Numbered from the stretch's first letter, positions 1 to 9,266 are shown. The stretch is 64,000 nucleotides of DNA from Streptomyces sp. V4I2 (GCF_030817655.1 NZ_JAUSZM010000003.1:1240001-1304000); one strand, 5' to 3'. Program-made: numbers and translations. Notes: a model not told the origin generated them from the letters alone.

Positions 1-21
1 CTCGCTCACGCCGCCGCCGGC

Positions 22-1650
22 TCACACTCGTTTGATCTTGGCCGGGTTGAAGACGTAGGGGAGGTACGAATCGAGCTCGATCCCCGCGAGGTCGGAGTGG
101 GTGACGAAGTTCTGCGGGATACGGCACAACGGGACCCAGAGTGCTTCGTCCGCGATGATGTCGGTGATCTTCAGGTAGACGTCGTTGGTCTTGTCCTCGG
201 TGCCCTTGGTGATCGCCTCGTCCATGAGCGCGTCCACCTTGGGGTTGCCGTACTGGAACGCGTTCAGCGGCTTCGCGCCGGTGCGCAGGAAGATCCGCAG
301 CGCGGTGTCCAGGTGCAGTGCGTCACCGCCCATCGACCCCAGGAGCAGGTCCGGCCGCTTCTCGGCCGGCTGGTTGCACAGGTCGAACCACTCCGCCGAG
401 GGCATCGCCCGGATGGTGATCTCCAGCCCGGTCGGGGCGAGCTGGGTCTGGATCAGCTCGGCCATCTGCTGGGCCGGCGCGCCGTTGGACGACACCCAGG
501 CGAAGTCGATCTTCTTGTTCGACAGCGAGGCGATCTTCTTGGTCAGCGGCGCGAGGTCGACCTTCGGGTCGAAGGGTGCGAGCCCCTTGGGGAACATGTT
601 CTCCGGCCAGAAGTTCTCCTGGACCGTGGTGAGCCCCTTGAAGGACGTCTCGACCGCAGTGGCGCGGTCGATGGCGGTCATCATCGCCTGCCGCAGGGAC
701 TTGTCCTTGAACATGCCCGCGCCAGGGTTCATGTAGAGCGACATCATCGACGCGCCGAGGTTCGTGGCGACCGCGAACTTCTTGTTCTTCCGGTAGCTGA
801 GCACGTCGGCGATGGCGAACCCGTGGCTGACCAGATTGAACGCGCCCTGGTCCAGCTGGAGCTTCTGGGTAGCGATCTCGGGGGTGATCTGGATCCGGAT
901 CGTCTTGAAATAGGGCTGCGCGCCCCAGTAGCCGTCGAATCGCTCCAGGACGTAGTGGCTCCCCGGCACGAACTCCTTCATGACATAAGGGCCGGTGCCC
1001 GCGTCGTGGGTCTTGAGCCACGTCTGGGCCAGGTCGCCGCCCACCGCGTTCTTGGTGACCGCCGTCGGGCTGGTCACCAGCATCTTCCACGGGCAGGCCG
1101 CATAGTGGAGGAAGGCGTTGTTGGGCTCCTTGAGCTTGATGACGAGGGTGGTCGCGTCCTTCGCCGTGGCCTTCTCGATCCCCTCCACCATGTAGGCAGG
1201 TCCCTGTTTGACCCCGGCCCGACGCTTGAAGCTCTTCAACCACGCCTCGGCGTCGGCGGGTGTCCCGTCGTGGAACGTGACGTCCGGCTTCAGCTTGAAG
1301 GTGTAGGTCAGCTGGTCGTCGGAGACCGTCCAGGAGTCCGCCAGCTGCGGGATTATCTCGGACGTGCCGGACTTGTAGGTGACGAGGCCGTCGTAGCACG
1401 CGTGCATGACCTGCACGCCCTCGCCCTCGTACATGATGTCCGGGTCGGGGACCTGCATGTCCTGCAGGAACGGCATGCGCAGGGTGAGGTTGCCCGCGCC
1501 GTCCTCGCTGGCCCCATCGGTGCCACAGGCCTCGAGCAGGCTCATCAGGCTGACGCTGCCGAGCGTGATGCCGGCTGCCTTGAGCAGGCTGCGACGGCTC
1601 AGTTGGGTGCGCGGTTCCGGTCTGTGCTGGGCTTCGATCTTGGTGGGCAC
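22..1650 (-). CDS. ABC transporter substrate-binding lipoprotein, family 5 (peptide/nickel/opine type)
   Basis: 542 aa extracytoplasmic solute receptor. The N-terminus carries a twin-arginine motif (SRRSLLK, residues 18-24), a hydrophobic stretch and a lipobox ending LLEAC with Cys42, so a Tat-exported lipoprotein is expected. The mature part reads like SBP_bac_5 proteins (DSWTVSDDQLTYTFKLKPDV, then FHDGTPADAEA). GTG start at 1650 with GGAGG just upstream. No permease or ATPase is visible; if the operon has them they lie beyond the left edge, since transcription runs leftward out of the window. A half-site (ATTGCGCC) shared with the neighbouring monooxygenase promoters lies 143 bases upstream, so it may deliver the substrate of those enzymes. 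Ligand unknown. Confidence 0.93.
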   Translation of the reverse strand: MPTKIEAQHRPEPRTQLSRRSLLKAAGITLGSVSLMSLLEACGTDGASEDGAGNLTLRMPFLQDMQVPDPDIMYEGEGVQVMHACYDGLVTYKSGTSEIIPQLADSWTVSDDQLTYTFKLKPDVTFHDGTPADAEAWLKSFKRRAGVKQGPAYMVEGIEKATAKDATTLVIKLKEPNNAFLHYAACPWKMLVTSPTAVTKNAVGGDLAQTWLKTHDAGTGPYVMKEFVPGSHYVLERFDGYWGAQPYFKTIRIQITPEIATQKLQLDQGAFNLVSHGFAIADVLSYRKNKKFAVATNLGASMMSLYMNPGAGMFKDKSLRQAMMTAIDRATAVETSFKGLTTVQENFWPENMFPKGLAPFDPKVDLAPLTKKIASLSNKKIDFAWVSSNGAPAQQMAELIQTQLAPTGLEITIRAMPSAEWFDLCNQPAEKRPDLLLGSMGGDALHLDTALRIFLRTGAKPLNAFQYGNPKVDALMDEAITKGTEDKTNDVYLKITDIIADEALWVPLCRIPQNFVTHSDLAGIELDSYLPYVFNPAKIKRV

Positions 1651-1792
1651 GGACGCCTCCTACGGCGGGACTCACGAAGCAACTTGGACAGTGCGGTGAG
1701 GGATGAGGCGAGGCGTTCGGCTCGTCTCCACGCTGTTCGCCAGATCAAAGCGGCGGTGTGTGACACCGCAGCGTCGTCATCGTGGCTTTCCT

Positions 1793-1800
1793 ATTGCGCC
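1793..1800 (+). promoter_or_regulatory. ATTGCGC half-site upstream of the SBP gene
   Basis: ATTGCGCC matches the half-site found in the divergent promoters at 5955-6001 and 9267-9313. Only one arm is present here; no CGGCGCAAT partner occurs at the 29-base spacing. Assignment as an operator half-site is inference. Confidence 0.4.
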
Positions 1801-1870
1801 TGGTTCGTAACAGACAGTGTTTTAGTCACGGAGCGGCCGAAGCCATGCGGGGCACTCGGAAGGCCAGAGG

Positions 1871-1937
1871 TGCGCGGCACAAAGGGCCAGGGGCGCGCGT
1901 CACGACGCGGGCTCTGGCAGGCCCTCTGTGCCGGCGC
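1871..1937 (-). terminator. Likely terminator hairpin after the MFS pair
   Basis: GCGCGGCACAAAGGGCC (from 1872) pairs imperfectly with GGCCCTCTGTGCCGGCGC (about 1920-1937), with a smaller inverted repeat inside the loop. It begins 14 bases beyond the stop of the leftward MFS gene. There is no T-run, as is common in Streptomyces. Confidence 0.45.
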
Positions 1938-1951
1938 GGAGGGAGGCGTAC

Positions 1952-3244
1952 TCAGGTCCCGGGAGCGGGGCGGAGAGCGGTCTCCGGGGCGGCCAACAGC
2001 AGGTCGCGCAGGCGCAGGACGACCGTCAGTACCGCGGCCATCCCGACCAGGGACGACAGCATCAGGGCGTTCCTGGTGCCGAGCAGTTCGGCACCCGCTC
2101 CGATCAGCACCATTCCTATCGGCATCGCGCCGATCGCCGTACTGAGCACCCCCAGGGCGACGCCGCGTTCGGTGTCGTGTGCGGACTCGATCGCGAGGAG
2201 ACTCTGCATGGACCCGAACGCGGCCTGTCCCATCCCGGCCACGAACAACGCGATGAACGCGAGTTGGAACACAGGGGCGATGGAGAAGCAGAACAGGCCG
2301 AGCAGAGCGACCATCGAGCCGACCGCGAAGACCAGTCCGCGCCTCAGGAGGGGCCGGGTGCTCAGGACGATTCCGCAGAGGATCTGGCCGCCGCCCGCGG
2401 CGGCGCCCAGGGCACCGGCGAGCACGGCGTCGGCGGAGAACTCAGCGGCCACGAGAGGTACCAGCGGAATGTAGCCGAACATGAACAGGTTCATCGCCAC
2501 GGTCACACCCAAAGTGGCCATCAGGCGCCTGCTGCGCCGGGCGAGCCTGATGCTGGCGGCGGCCTGCGTGACGATCGACACGCGCACACCGCGGTCGCGC
2601 GGGGTGGCGTAGCGAGGACTGGGGACCAGCCGCAGCAAGGCCGCCGAAACGCACAGCAGCACGCCCATCCCGGCGAATCCCGCTCCCATGCCCACGTGGT
2701 CGATGAGCGCACCACCGGCGAGCGTGCCGAACATGGCCGACCCCGCCTGTGCGGTGGCCTCGATCGTCATCGCCTGCCCGGCGAAACGCGGACCGACGGT
2801 CTCGTAGATGAGGGGGCGCTGCGCGGTCATGTTCACCAGCCCCCCGATTCCCAGGGCGAACATGAAGGGAAGGGTCATCCAGACCTCGACCTGTCCGGAC
2901 TGGACGAGTCCGAACATCGCGAACTGGACGGGGATCAGCACCAACTGGACGCGACGGACGAGCTTGCGGCGGTCAAGTCGGTCGCTGATCACCCCCGCCA
3001 CGAAGCCACCGATGAGCATCGGGAGGAAGACGAGCGCGCCGACCACCTGGTTGAGGATGGGCGACCCGGACATCTGGGCCAGCAGGTAGCTCGTGGTGAA
3101 CAGGCCGCCCCACCGCGTGGTGTGCCAGACGAAGGAGCTCACGCAGAGGTAGCGGTAGCCGGGGACCTGGAACAGCGCCCGCAACGAGTACGACGGCGCC
3201 GGGGCGGCCGGGTGTGCCGGGGATCGTGCTTCGTCGGTGGTCAT
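1952..3244 (-). CDS. MFS transporter (second of a pair)
   Basis: 430 aa polytopic membrane protein with about 12 hydrophobic segments and a loop-2/3 signature (GVISDRLDRRKLVRR), typical of major facilitator drug or siderophore exporters. The start chosen is the ATG at 3244, whose ATGA overlaps the TGA of the upstream MFS gene, so the two are probably translationally coupled; the frame extends further upstream but only inside the previous gene. Last gene of the operon 4517 to 4494 to 3244. Its job in the monooxygenase island is probably export of substrate or product; direction and substrate cannot be read from sequence. Confidence 0.9.
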   Translation of the reverse strand: MTTDEARSPAHPAAPAPSYSLRALFQVPGYRYLCVSSFVWHTTRWGGLFTTSYLLAQMSGSPILNQVVGALVFLPMLIGGFVAGVISDRLDRRKLVRRVQLVLIPVQFAMFGLVQSGQVEVWMTLPFMFALGIGGLVNMTAQRPLIYETVGPRFAGQAMTIEATAQAGSAMFGTLAGGALIDHVGMGAGFAGMGVLLCVSAALLRLVPSPRYATPRDRGVRVSIVTQAAASIRLARRSRRLMATLGVTVAMNLFMFGYIPLVPLVAAEFSADAVLAGALGAAAGGGQILCGIVLSTRPLLRRGLVFAVGSMVALLGLFCFSIAPVFQLAFIALFVAGMGQAAFGSMQSLLAIESAHDTERGVALGVLSTAIGAMPIGMVLIGAGAELLGTRNALMLSSLVGMAAVLTVVLRLRDLLLAAPETALRPAPGT

Positions 3245-4494
3245 CCGGTGTTCACCGCTGCCTTCTCCCGTCGCCGCAGACCGGACACCCCGAGGAGGAT
3301 CAGCAGGCTCAGGCACGCGGAGCCCAGGGCGAGCGCGGAGAACCCGATCCAGCTGAGCAGGAACCCGCACAGGATTCCGGCGACTCCGCCGGAGACAGCG
3401 GTGACGAAGTCCGCCGCGCCCTGGACCTGCACTCGATCACCGGAGGTGACGGTGTCCACCAGAAGCGTCGAGGCGCCGATGAAGACGAGCGCCCAGCCGA
3501 GCCCCACGGTGAACATCGAGACGAACATCATGGTGACGTTGTCCGCCACCGTCCCTGCGCAGCCGGCGAGAACGAGCACGAACGCACCGTTCCGCATCGT
3601 CACGAGCCGCCCGAAGCGGTCCGCGAAGCGACCGACGAGCGGGCTGAAGGCGAACATGCCCGCCATGTGGGCCGAGACCACGAAAGGGATGATCGCCTCG
3701 TGGTGGTGCGTCTTCATCTCGATCGGTGACATGGCCATCACGCCGACCATCACGGCTTGGGCGACAACCATGGAGAGCAGAGCCAGCCGGGCCGCGGGTG
3801 TGGTGGCGATCACCCGCAGTGAGCCGGTGACGCGGATCGACCGGGCGGCGACGGTCGCGACATTGCCCTCCGCCCAGACCGCCAAGGGGTCGGGGCGTAG
3901 TCGCACGCCCACGTTGACCATCGCGCAGACGAAGAAGAACGAGCTCAGGAGCCAGGGACCGGCGTACTTCTCGAGCCCGAACGCGGATTGGCCGAGCGCC
4001 TCGGCGGGTCCGACGAGAGTCGGGCCGAAGATCGCTCCGAAGGTGGCCGCGAACAGGATCCGGCCCATCGCCCGGCTTCGCTGGTCCGGCTCGGCCAAGT
4101 CGGTCGCCGCGTACCGGGCGAGGAGGTTGGTGGCGGAACCGGCGCCGTACAGCAGGAGGCCGCACACGAAGAGCGTGAGGGACGAGATCTGCACGCCGGC
4201 ACACGCGACAAGACCTCCCGAGGCGGCGAGTGCGTAGCCCAGCTGCATGCCGACCCGCCGTCCGCGTAGCGCCATGACCCGGGCGAGCACCTGCGCCATG
4301 ACTCCCGAGCCCGCGGTGACGGCAGCGGTCGACAGACCCACCCACGGTGTGGCGACGCCGACGATGTCCTCGACCACGAAGCCGCCGATCGTGACGGCCG
4401 CACCGAGCGCACCGGCGCCCACCACCTGGCCCAGGGTGAGCACGCGCAGGCTCCTGCGTTGGATCTCCGCGCGCTCGACCGGAGTTCGGGACAT
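3241..4494 (-). CDS. MFS transporter (first of a pair)
   Basis: 417 aa with about 12 membrane segments. Loop 2/3 reads ARVMALRGRRVG and the matching loop in the second half reads VGRFADRFGRLV, the duplicated MFS signature. It lies directly after the flavin monooxygenase gene ending at 4517 and overlaps the next MFS by four bases (ATGA), so monooxygenase and both transporters form one transcription unit. The ATG at 4494 is used; a GTG at 4515 (two bases after the preceding stop) is an alternative and neither has a strong ribosome site. The pairing could mean a heteromeric or two-substrate export system; this is not testable from sequence. Confidence 0.88.
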   Translation of the reverse strand: MSRTPVERAEIQRRSLRVLTLGQVVGAGALGAAVTIGGFVVEDIVGVATPWVGLSTAAVTAGSGVMAQVLARVMALRGRRVGMQLGYALAASGGLVACAGVQISSLTLFVCGLLLYGAGSATNLLARYAATDLAEPDQRSRAMGRILFAATFGAIFGPTLVGPAEALGQSAFGLEKYAGPWLLSSFFFVCAMVNVGVRLRPDPLAVWAEGNVATVAARSIRVTGSLRVIATTPAARLALLSMVVAQAVMVGVMAMSPIEMKTHHHEAIIPFVVSAHMAGMFAFSPLVGRFADRFGRLVTMRNGAFVLVLAGCAGTVADNVTMMFVSMFTVGLGWALVFIGASTLLVDTVTSGDRVQVQGAADFVTAVSGGVAGILCGFLLSWIGFSALALGSACLSLLILLGVSGLRRREKAAVNTG

Positions 4495-4516
4495 CCCCCA
4501 GGACGGGGAAGCCACG

Positions 4517-5842
4517 TCAGAACTCGAGCAGGTTGTCGCGGAACATCTCATAGGAGTACGAGGTCCGTGTCAGCCCGCGCTTCTGCAACTCGGGCACCAG
4601 CCCGTCGCAGACCTCGCTGATGGAGCGCCGCGTCAGAACGTCCTGGGTGAGCAGGAACCCGTCGCCGCCCACCGTGGCCATGACGTCACCCATCTGGTCG
4701 GCGACTTCGGACGGCGTCCCCAGCAGCTCGACGCGCTGTCCGGCGCTGGTGGACGACTGGGCGGCGACCTCGCGCAGCGTGCGGTCCCCGTTGTGGGCGA
4801 CGAACTGCTGCAGCGAGCTCTGGTGGCCGTTGGTCACCAGCTGGGACGCCAGATCCTTGATCGGGGTGTCCAGGTCGAACACGGAGAAGTCGATGTCCGT
4901 GGCGTAGCCCATCCCGGCGAGGCGGGTCACCGGGTTGGCGGCCGCCTCCTGTTGGGCCTGCTGCCGGCGGTCCACGGCCGCCTGATGGGTCTCGCCCAGG
5001 ACCGGTGAGACCAGGAACAGCACCTTCACGGAGTCCGGGTCGCGACCGTGCGCCTCGGCACGGGCCCGGACATCGTCGCGGTACTCCTTCATCTGCTCGA
5101 CCGTGGTCGCCGAGGCGATGATCGAGTCGGCGTACTTCGAGGCGAAGGCACGGCCCTTGGGCGATCCGCCCGCCTGGACGATGACCGACCTGCCCTGCGG
5201 GGAGCGGGCCGAGTTGATGGGGCCCCGCGACTTGTAGAACGTCCCCTCGAAGTCCACCGGGTGGACCTTGGACGGGTCGGCGAAGATGCCGTCCTGGTCG
5301 ACCACCATGGAACCGGGCTCCCAGGACTCCCAGAGCTTGACGACCAGCTCGGCGAACTCCTCGGCCATGTCGTAGCGGACGTCGTGATCCGGCTGGGCGT
5401 CGTGGCCGTAGTTCTGTGCCGCTCGGTCCGAGCTCGCGGTGACCATGTTCCACCCGGCCCGGCCCCGGGAGACGTGGTCCATCGTCGAGACGAGCCGTGC
5501 GAGCAGATACGGGGGGTACTCCGTGATCGCCAGCGTCGCGACGATCCCCAGGCGCGAGGTGTTCTGGGTGAGGATCGAGGCCAGGACCGACGGGTCGAAC
5601 TTGGGGACCGCGTACGCGTTCTCCAGGTAGAAGTCGTGCTTGCCCTGCCAGGCGTCGGGCACGAACGACGAGTCCTCGAGGATGAAGTAGTCGAAGCACG
5701 CGCGTTCCAGGGAACGCGCCATGTCGACGTAGAAGTCCGGCAGCATCCCCTCGGACTTGTGCGTGCCGATCCACTGGTCCCGCCAGCCGTGCACGCGGTA
5801 GCCGTTCATGAACCAGCCCAGGTGGAACTTTTTGGCTTGCAA
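4517..5842 (-). CDS. FMN-dependent LLM monooxygenase, NtaA/SnaA/DszA type (copy 1)
   Basis: 441 aa, normal length for the large bacterial luciferase-like monooxygenases that use FMNH2 from a separate reductase to oxidise N- or S-containing small molecules (nitrilotriacetate, EDTA, dibenzothiophene sulfone, pristinamycin). Family features seen: FHLGWF near the N-terminus, YFILEDSS, the signature GWNMVTASSDRAAQNYG (about residues 140-156), and KSRGPINSARSPQGR followed by VIVQAGGSPKG. The start codon is TTG (5842), supported by a GGGAGG about six bases upstream; no better ATG or GTG precedes FHLGWF. It heads an operon with two MFS genes and is divergent from two flavin reductases that could supply FMNH2. 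Closest in motif to the copy at 9387. Substrate unknown. Confidence 0.95.
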   Translation of the reverse strand: MQAKKFHLGWFMNGYRVHGWRDQWIGTHKSEGMLPDFYVDMARSLERACFDYFILEDSSFVPDAWQGKHDFYLENAYAVPKFDPSVLASILTQNTSRLGIVATLAITEYPPYLLARLVSTMDHVSRGRAGWNMVTASSDRAAQNYGHDAQPDHDVRYDMAEEFAELVVKLWESWEPGSMVVDQDGIFADPSKVHPVDFEGTFYKSRGPINSARSPQGRSVIVQAGGSPKGRAFASKYADSIIASATTVEQMKEYRDDVRARAEAHGRDPDSVKVLFLVSPVLGETHQAAVDRRQQAQQEAAANPVTRLAGMGYATDIDFSVFDLDTPIKDLASQLVTNGHQSSLQQFVAHNGDRTLREVAAQSSTSAGQRVELLGTPSEVADQMGDVMATVGGDGFLLTQDVLTRRSISEVCDGLVPELQKRGLTRTSYSYEMFRDNLLEF

Positions 5843-5954
5843 CCCGGCCTCCCGCTCTCTTCCTGCGACGACGGCGTACGGTCCTGCCGCCGGCCTTCGT
5901 GCTGGAAGCTAGCCAGGCGGCGTGACACCGGCAGACCACAACCGTTCCGAGGCG

Positions 5955-6001
5955 ATTGCGCCGACCAGGCGCTTGGGCCGGCGAGGTGGCAGCGGCGCAA
6001 T
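5955..6001. promoter_or_regulatory. Shared island operator, copy A (ATTGCGCCG-N29-CGGCGCAAT)
   Basis: A perfect 9-base inverted repeat, ATTGCGCCG (5955-5963) and CGGCGCAAT (5993-6001), separated by exactly 29 bases. It lies between the divergent starts at 5842 and 6090. The same arms and spacing recur at 9267-9313. Probable binding site for an undiscovered regulator; function inferred from repetition and position. Confidence 0.6.
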
Positions 6002-6089
6002 GGAAGGTTTACTGCCCACACCTGACCGGGAAATCCGCCGCTCCTTCACTGACGGGGTCAGCATTCGTCCGCTGCTACGGAGGACTCAT

Positions 6090-6578
6090 ATGACGGTCGT
6101 TGTCGTTGGTAACCCCAAGCCGATGTCGCGTACCCGGGCTGCCGCCGAGCTGATCGCTCGGGAACTCAGCGGGAGCGCGCCGTCCGCGGTGGTCGACGTG
6201 GTGGATCTGGGGGCCGGCCTGCTCGGCTGGGGTGACCCGAAGGTGGCTGAGGCAAAGGCCACGGTGCTGGGCGCCGGCTCGCTCGTGGTGGCGTCACCGA
6301 CGTTCAAGGCCACGTACACAGGTCTCCTCAAGCTGTTTCTCGACCAGTTCGGACAGGGCGAGCTGGGCGGGATCCCGACGTTCCCCGTGATGCTCGGGGC
6401 CGGACTCCAGCACGCGCTCGCACCCGAACTGACCCTGCGTCCGGTGCTGGTCGAGATCGGAGCCAGCTGCCCCGCGCCGAGCCTGTACCTGATCGACTCG
6501 GAGTACGAGACCTCGCCGGACCTGGCCATCTGGCTCGAGTCGGCCAGGAAGTACGTCCCGGCGGTGGTGACGCCATGA
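6090..6578 (+). CDS. NAD(P)H-dependent FMN reductase (SsuE/MsuE-like, flavodoxin fold)
   Basis: 162 aa. The N-terminal strand-turn (MTVVVVGNPKPMSRT) is the FMN-phosphate loop of NADPH-dependent FMN reductases, followed by ASPTFKATYTGLLKLFLDQF, their other hallmark. It should reduce FMN in the cytosol and pass FMNH2 to the monooxygenases. ATG at 6090 has ACGGAGGA six bases upstream; the frame is open further upstream but has no ribosome site there. It overlaps the next gene by four bases (ATGA), a co-translated pair of two unrelated flavin reductases. Confidence 0.9.
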   Translation: MTVVVVGNPKPMSRTRAAAELIARELSGSAPSAVVDVVDLGAGLLGWGDPKVAEAKATVLGAGSLVVASPTFKATYTGLLKLFLDQFGQGELGGIPTFPVMLGAGLQHALAPELTLRPVLVEIGASCPAPSLYLIDSEYETSPDLAIWLESARKYVPAVVTP

Positions 6579-7075
6579 TCCGGGCATCCGACATGCGGTT
6601 CGACGACGGCCTGCTCCGGCAGGCGTTCGGCTGCTTCCCCAGTGGCGTGACCGCCTTCTGCGCGATGGTGGACGGCGTCCCGGAGGGGATGGCCGCCAGC
6701 TCGTTCACCTCCGTCTCGCTGGATCCGGCCCTGGTGTCCGTCTGCGTGGCGAACACGTCCTCCACCTGGCCGCGGCTGGCTGAGGCGAGTCGCCTGGGGG
6801 TGAGTGTGCTGGCCGGCGAGCACGGTTCGGTGGCGCGTTCGCTCGCGTCGAAGAACGGTCAACGCTTCGCCGGCGTCGACTGGGTCGCCACCGAGACCGG
6901 GGCGGTCCTCGTGCACGGCGCCACGCTGTGGCTCGAGTGCTCCATCTACGAGGTCGTCGTGGCAGGCGATCACGCGATCGTGCTGCTGAAGATCGAGGCG
7001 CTCGACATCTATCCCGACGTTCCCCCGATGGTCTTCCACCGCAGCGGCTTCCACGAGCTCGCATCGAGCGCATGA
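6575..7075 (+). CDS. Flavin reductase, split-barrel type (HpaC/NtaB-like)
   Basis: 166 aa. Residues 8-30 (FDDGLLRQAFGCFPSGVTAF) and SSFTSVSLDPALVSVCVA are the flavin-binding core of the FMN-binding split-barrel reductases that partner two-component monooxygenases such as HpaB and NtaA. It overlaps the upstream FMN reductase by ATGA. Having two structurally unrelated reductases in one operon suggests dedicated service to the five monooxygenases nearby, or different partners for each. Cytosolic. Confidence 0.92.
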   Translation: MIRASDMRFDDGLLRQAFGCFPSGVTAFCAMVDGVPEGMAASSFTSVSLDPALVSVCVANTSSTWPRLAEASRLGVSVLAGEHGSVARSLASKNGQRFAGVDWVATETGAVLVHGATLWLECSIYEVVVAGDHAIVLLKIEALDIYPDVPPMVFHRSGFHELASSA

Positions 7076-7415
7076 GAGCGGGCCGCCGATTCGAACTCTC
7101 GGGTCGGCGGTCGGTCTCGTGCTCACGTCCGCGCCGGATGGCTCGCCACCCCTGAGTCTCCCGGCAACGCCGGCACTCGGGTTCCCGCCGATCACCCGCG
7201 CGTGGTCGCCACCAAAGGGGCGCTCACCGAACACCTCAACGCGGCGACGGCCTGCTGGACGACCTCGTAGGCCAGGTGTCGGCGGAGCCTCATACCTGTT
7301 CGGGTAACTCTGCTCCTTCGCGAACCTGCTCGGCTCGTTCGTCGAGCAGAGCGACGCACCCGTTCGGCTGGTGCGGCCGCCGAACAGACCGAGCGGTCCC
7401 CCGGCCCGCCACGGC

Positions 7416-7424
7416 CGGCGCAAT
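7416..7424 (+). promoter_or_regulatory. Orphan CGGCGCAAT half-site
   Basis: One arm of the island operator occurs in the gene-poor stretch without a partner at the 29-base spacing. It may mark the promoter of a gene that has since decayed. Confidence 0.3.
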
Positions 7425-7583
7425 CGCGGTGACCGCCCGGTGACCATCGCCTTCGTGCTCATCGGCGCCAAGTCAACTGCTGCCAGGGCGAGTTACGGCC
7501 AGTGATATTCCGCGAGGTCCCGGCCGAGGGTGCCGGAGACCTGGAAAACCCTGCCGACGGGGGTCGTCACGGGCGGAGAAACA

Positions 7584-7634
7584 GTGGACGGCGAGGGCCG
7601 GGGCGCCTCTGACTCCCCGGCCCTCGCCGTCCAC
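7584..7634. terminator. Perfect 20-bp inverted repeat, bidirectional terminator-like
   Basis: GTGGACGGCGAGGGCCGGGG (7584-7603) is the exact complement of 7615-7634, with an 11-base loop. No T-run follows. It could end rightward transcripts from the flavin reductase operon and leftward ones from the MFS gene at 7951. Confidence 0.65.
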
Positions 7635-7950
7635 CCTGCACGTTGAAGCAGGCGGACTGCTCGTCACTGGGCGCCGCCTAGTTGACGTTGAGCCTTGGCC
7701 AGGGGTGTCGTCCCGCCTCAGCAGAGCCTCGATCATCAGCACCGAGGGTCGGGGCGGCAGCCGCAGCCGGTCGCGGACCATCGGCGGGCATCCGAAGGAC
7801 TGTCCAGCGGGCGCGCGCCTCGATCCGGCGGGACGACTCGTCGCCGAACCGGGCCACCCGGCTGAGCTCGTCGATGCACAGCAGCCACGCGCCCGCCGCG
7901 CGGATTCCGGTCTCGGGTCCGCGGGTGACCAGCCCCTCGCGGGCCGGCGG

Positions 7951-9150
7951 CTACGTGATTGCCATGCGACGCCCGACGAAGTGAGTGAGCTGTACGCTGC
8001 CCAGCAGGACGATGGCGATGAGCCCGAAGAGCGCGGCCATCCCGATCTGCGTGCCCAGCACAGCGCAGCCGACGGTCCCGGCGAGGACGCCGATGCCGGC
8101 GGAGATGCGGAATTTCGCCAGGCCGGCCGAGGAGTCGCCGACCTGCGCGACCACCAGCACGGGGAGGCTCGCGGTCGCCCCGGCGAGGCTGACGCCGAAC
8201 AGCACCGACATCGCCAGGTAGACCGTCAGGTCGGAGGTGAGGGCGAGGACGGTCGCGCATACCGTTCCCAGCGCGAACGCGGTGAGGAGCACGGCGACGA
8301 CTCCGACGCGCCGGATGAGGCGGTACGCCACGGTGAGGACGGCGATCTCGAAAGCGGACATGAGGGCGATCGCGAGGGCGATCGTGACGGTGGGGTACTG
8401 GCGTGCCGCGCCCGCGAGCGGAAGAGCGGTGAACAGCACGCCACCGCGGAGGAATTCGCCGCACATCGCCAGCACGAGAGCGGCGCCGCCGCCGGTCGAC
8501 TTGCCGAATCGAGGCAGGCCGAGCCGCGGTCGCGACAAGCCGGGCGGCGGCGCCAGGTTCGGCAGCGCGGCGGCGAGCGCGGCGGCGACCACCAGCGCGC
8601 AGACACCGGTGACGACGAGCGCGATCCGATAGCCCGCCTCGCCGCTGATCACCCCGGCGAGCAGCAACCCGCCGGGCGACCCGACCGCACCGCCGAAGAG
8701 GAAGGCGGCGTTGAACCGCCCCAGGGCGCGGGCGGTGTCCCCGGCTGCCGGGCGCACCCGCACGGCCGCCTGCAGGCCGGCGCCGAGCATCATCCCGCCG
8801 CCGAATCCCTGCACGACCCGGGACGCCATCAACAGCACGTTGTCTTGCGCCAGTCCCATCCCGATGGACGAAGCGCCGAACAGGGACAGCCCGACGGTGA
8901 GGGCGACCCTGGCGTCCAGGCCGGGGACGAGCCTGGTGCCGAACACGTCGATGAGGATGACGCCCACTGCCGAGGTCAGCATGAAGATGCCGATGTACAC
9001 GCTGCTTCGCGAGAGCTCACGGCCGAACAGCACCTCCAGCGGAGCGGTGAAGCTCATCGTCACTCCGGCCGCCGCCATCAAGGGCAGGAACCACCGCACC
9101 CGACGCGTCCATACCGCACCACGTTCGGCGTACTCGATCGACAGTCCCAC
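7951..9150 (-). CDS. MFS transporter
   Basis: 399 aa with about 12 hydrophobic segments (for example GIGVLAGTVGCAVLGTQIG). The GTG at 9150 is chosen because GGGAGGTGG lies five bases upstream; earlier codons in the frame have no such site and fall in the divergent promoter region. Divergent from the monooxygenase at 9387, sharing operator copy B. Probably moves a substrate or product of the adjacent enzymes. The frame stays open after the TAG stop, see the gene-poor stretch entry. Confidence 0.88.
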   Translation of the reverse strand: MGLSIEYAERGAVWTRRVRWFLPLMAAAGVTMSFTAPLEVLFGRELSRSSVYIGIFMLTSAVGVILIDVFGTRLVPGLDARVALTVGLSLFGASSIGMGLAQDNVLLMASRVVQGFGGGMMLGAGLQAAVRVRPAAGDTARALGRFNAAFLFGGAVGSPGGLLLAGVISGEAGYRIALVVTGVCALVVAAALAAALPNLAPPPGLSRPRLGLPRFGKSTGGGAALVLAMCGEFLRGGVLFTALPLAGAARQYPTVTIALAIALMSAFEIAVLTVAYRLIRRVGVVAVLLTAFALGTVCATVLALTSDLTVYLAMSVLFGVSLAGATASLPVLVVAQVGDSSAGLAKFRISAGIGVLAGTVGCAVLGTQIGMAALFGLIAIVLLGSVQLTHFVGRRMAIT

Positions 9151-9266
9151 CGGCCACCTCCCGACGCTGGGCAGTGGGAGCACCGACGGTTCGACGCCCC
9201 AGAGATCCGCCTGCGCCAGGAGACCCCGCCGACATGACCCCGGCGATTCCTTACGGTTCTGGATGC

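Larger units (their letters stand above)
1651..1951. other. Intergenic: SBP promoter region and MFS 3' terminator area
   Basis: No gene is supported here. The left part must hold the promoter of the leftward SBP gene and includes ATTGCGCC at 1793-1800. The right part lies just downstream of the leftward MFS gene ending at 1952 and contains long imperfect inverted repeats (see the terminator entry). Confidence 0.6.
7076..7950. other. Gene-poor 875-base stretch, probably decayed
   Basis: No convincing coding gene was found. It contains a solitary CGGCGCAAT (7416-7424), the half-site of the island operators, and a perfect 20-bp hairpin (7584-7634). On the minus strand the frame of the MFS gene at 7951 stays open past its TAG stop to about 7679, reading REGLVTRGPETGIRAAGAWL and LCIDELSRVARFGDESS, but has no start codon. 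This looks like a remnant of a lost gene; I could not name its family. Confidence 0.5.

Noticed and set aside
97..2145. Long rightward open frame of about 680 codons opposite the SBP gene
   Set aside because: It is the complement of the SBP and MFS genes, rich in Arg, Gly, His and Leu, without domain features or a ribosome site; a GC-frame artefact.
7119..7480. Short open frames after the flavin reductase
   Set aside because: No recognisable motif, ribosome site or codon pattern; treated as gene-poor or decayed sequence.
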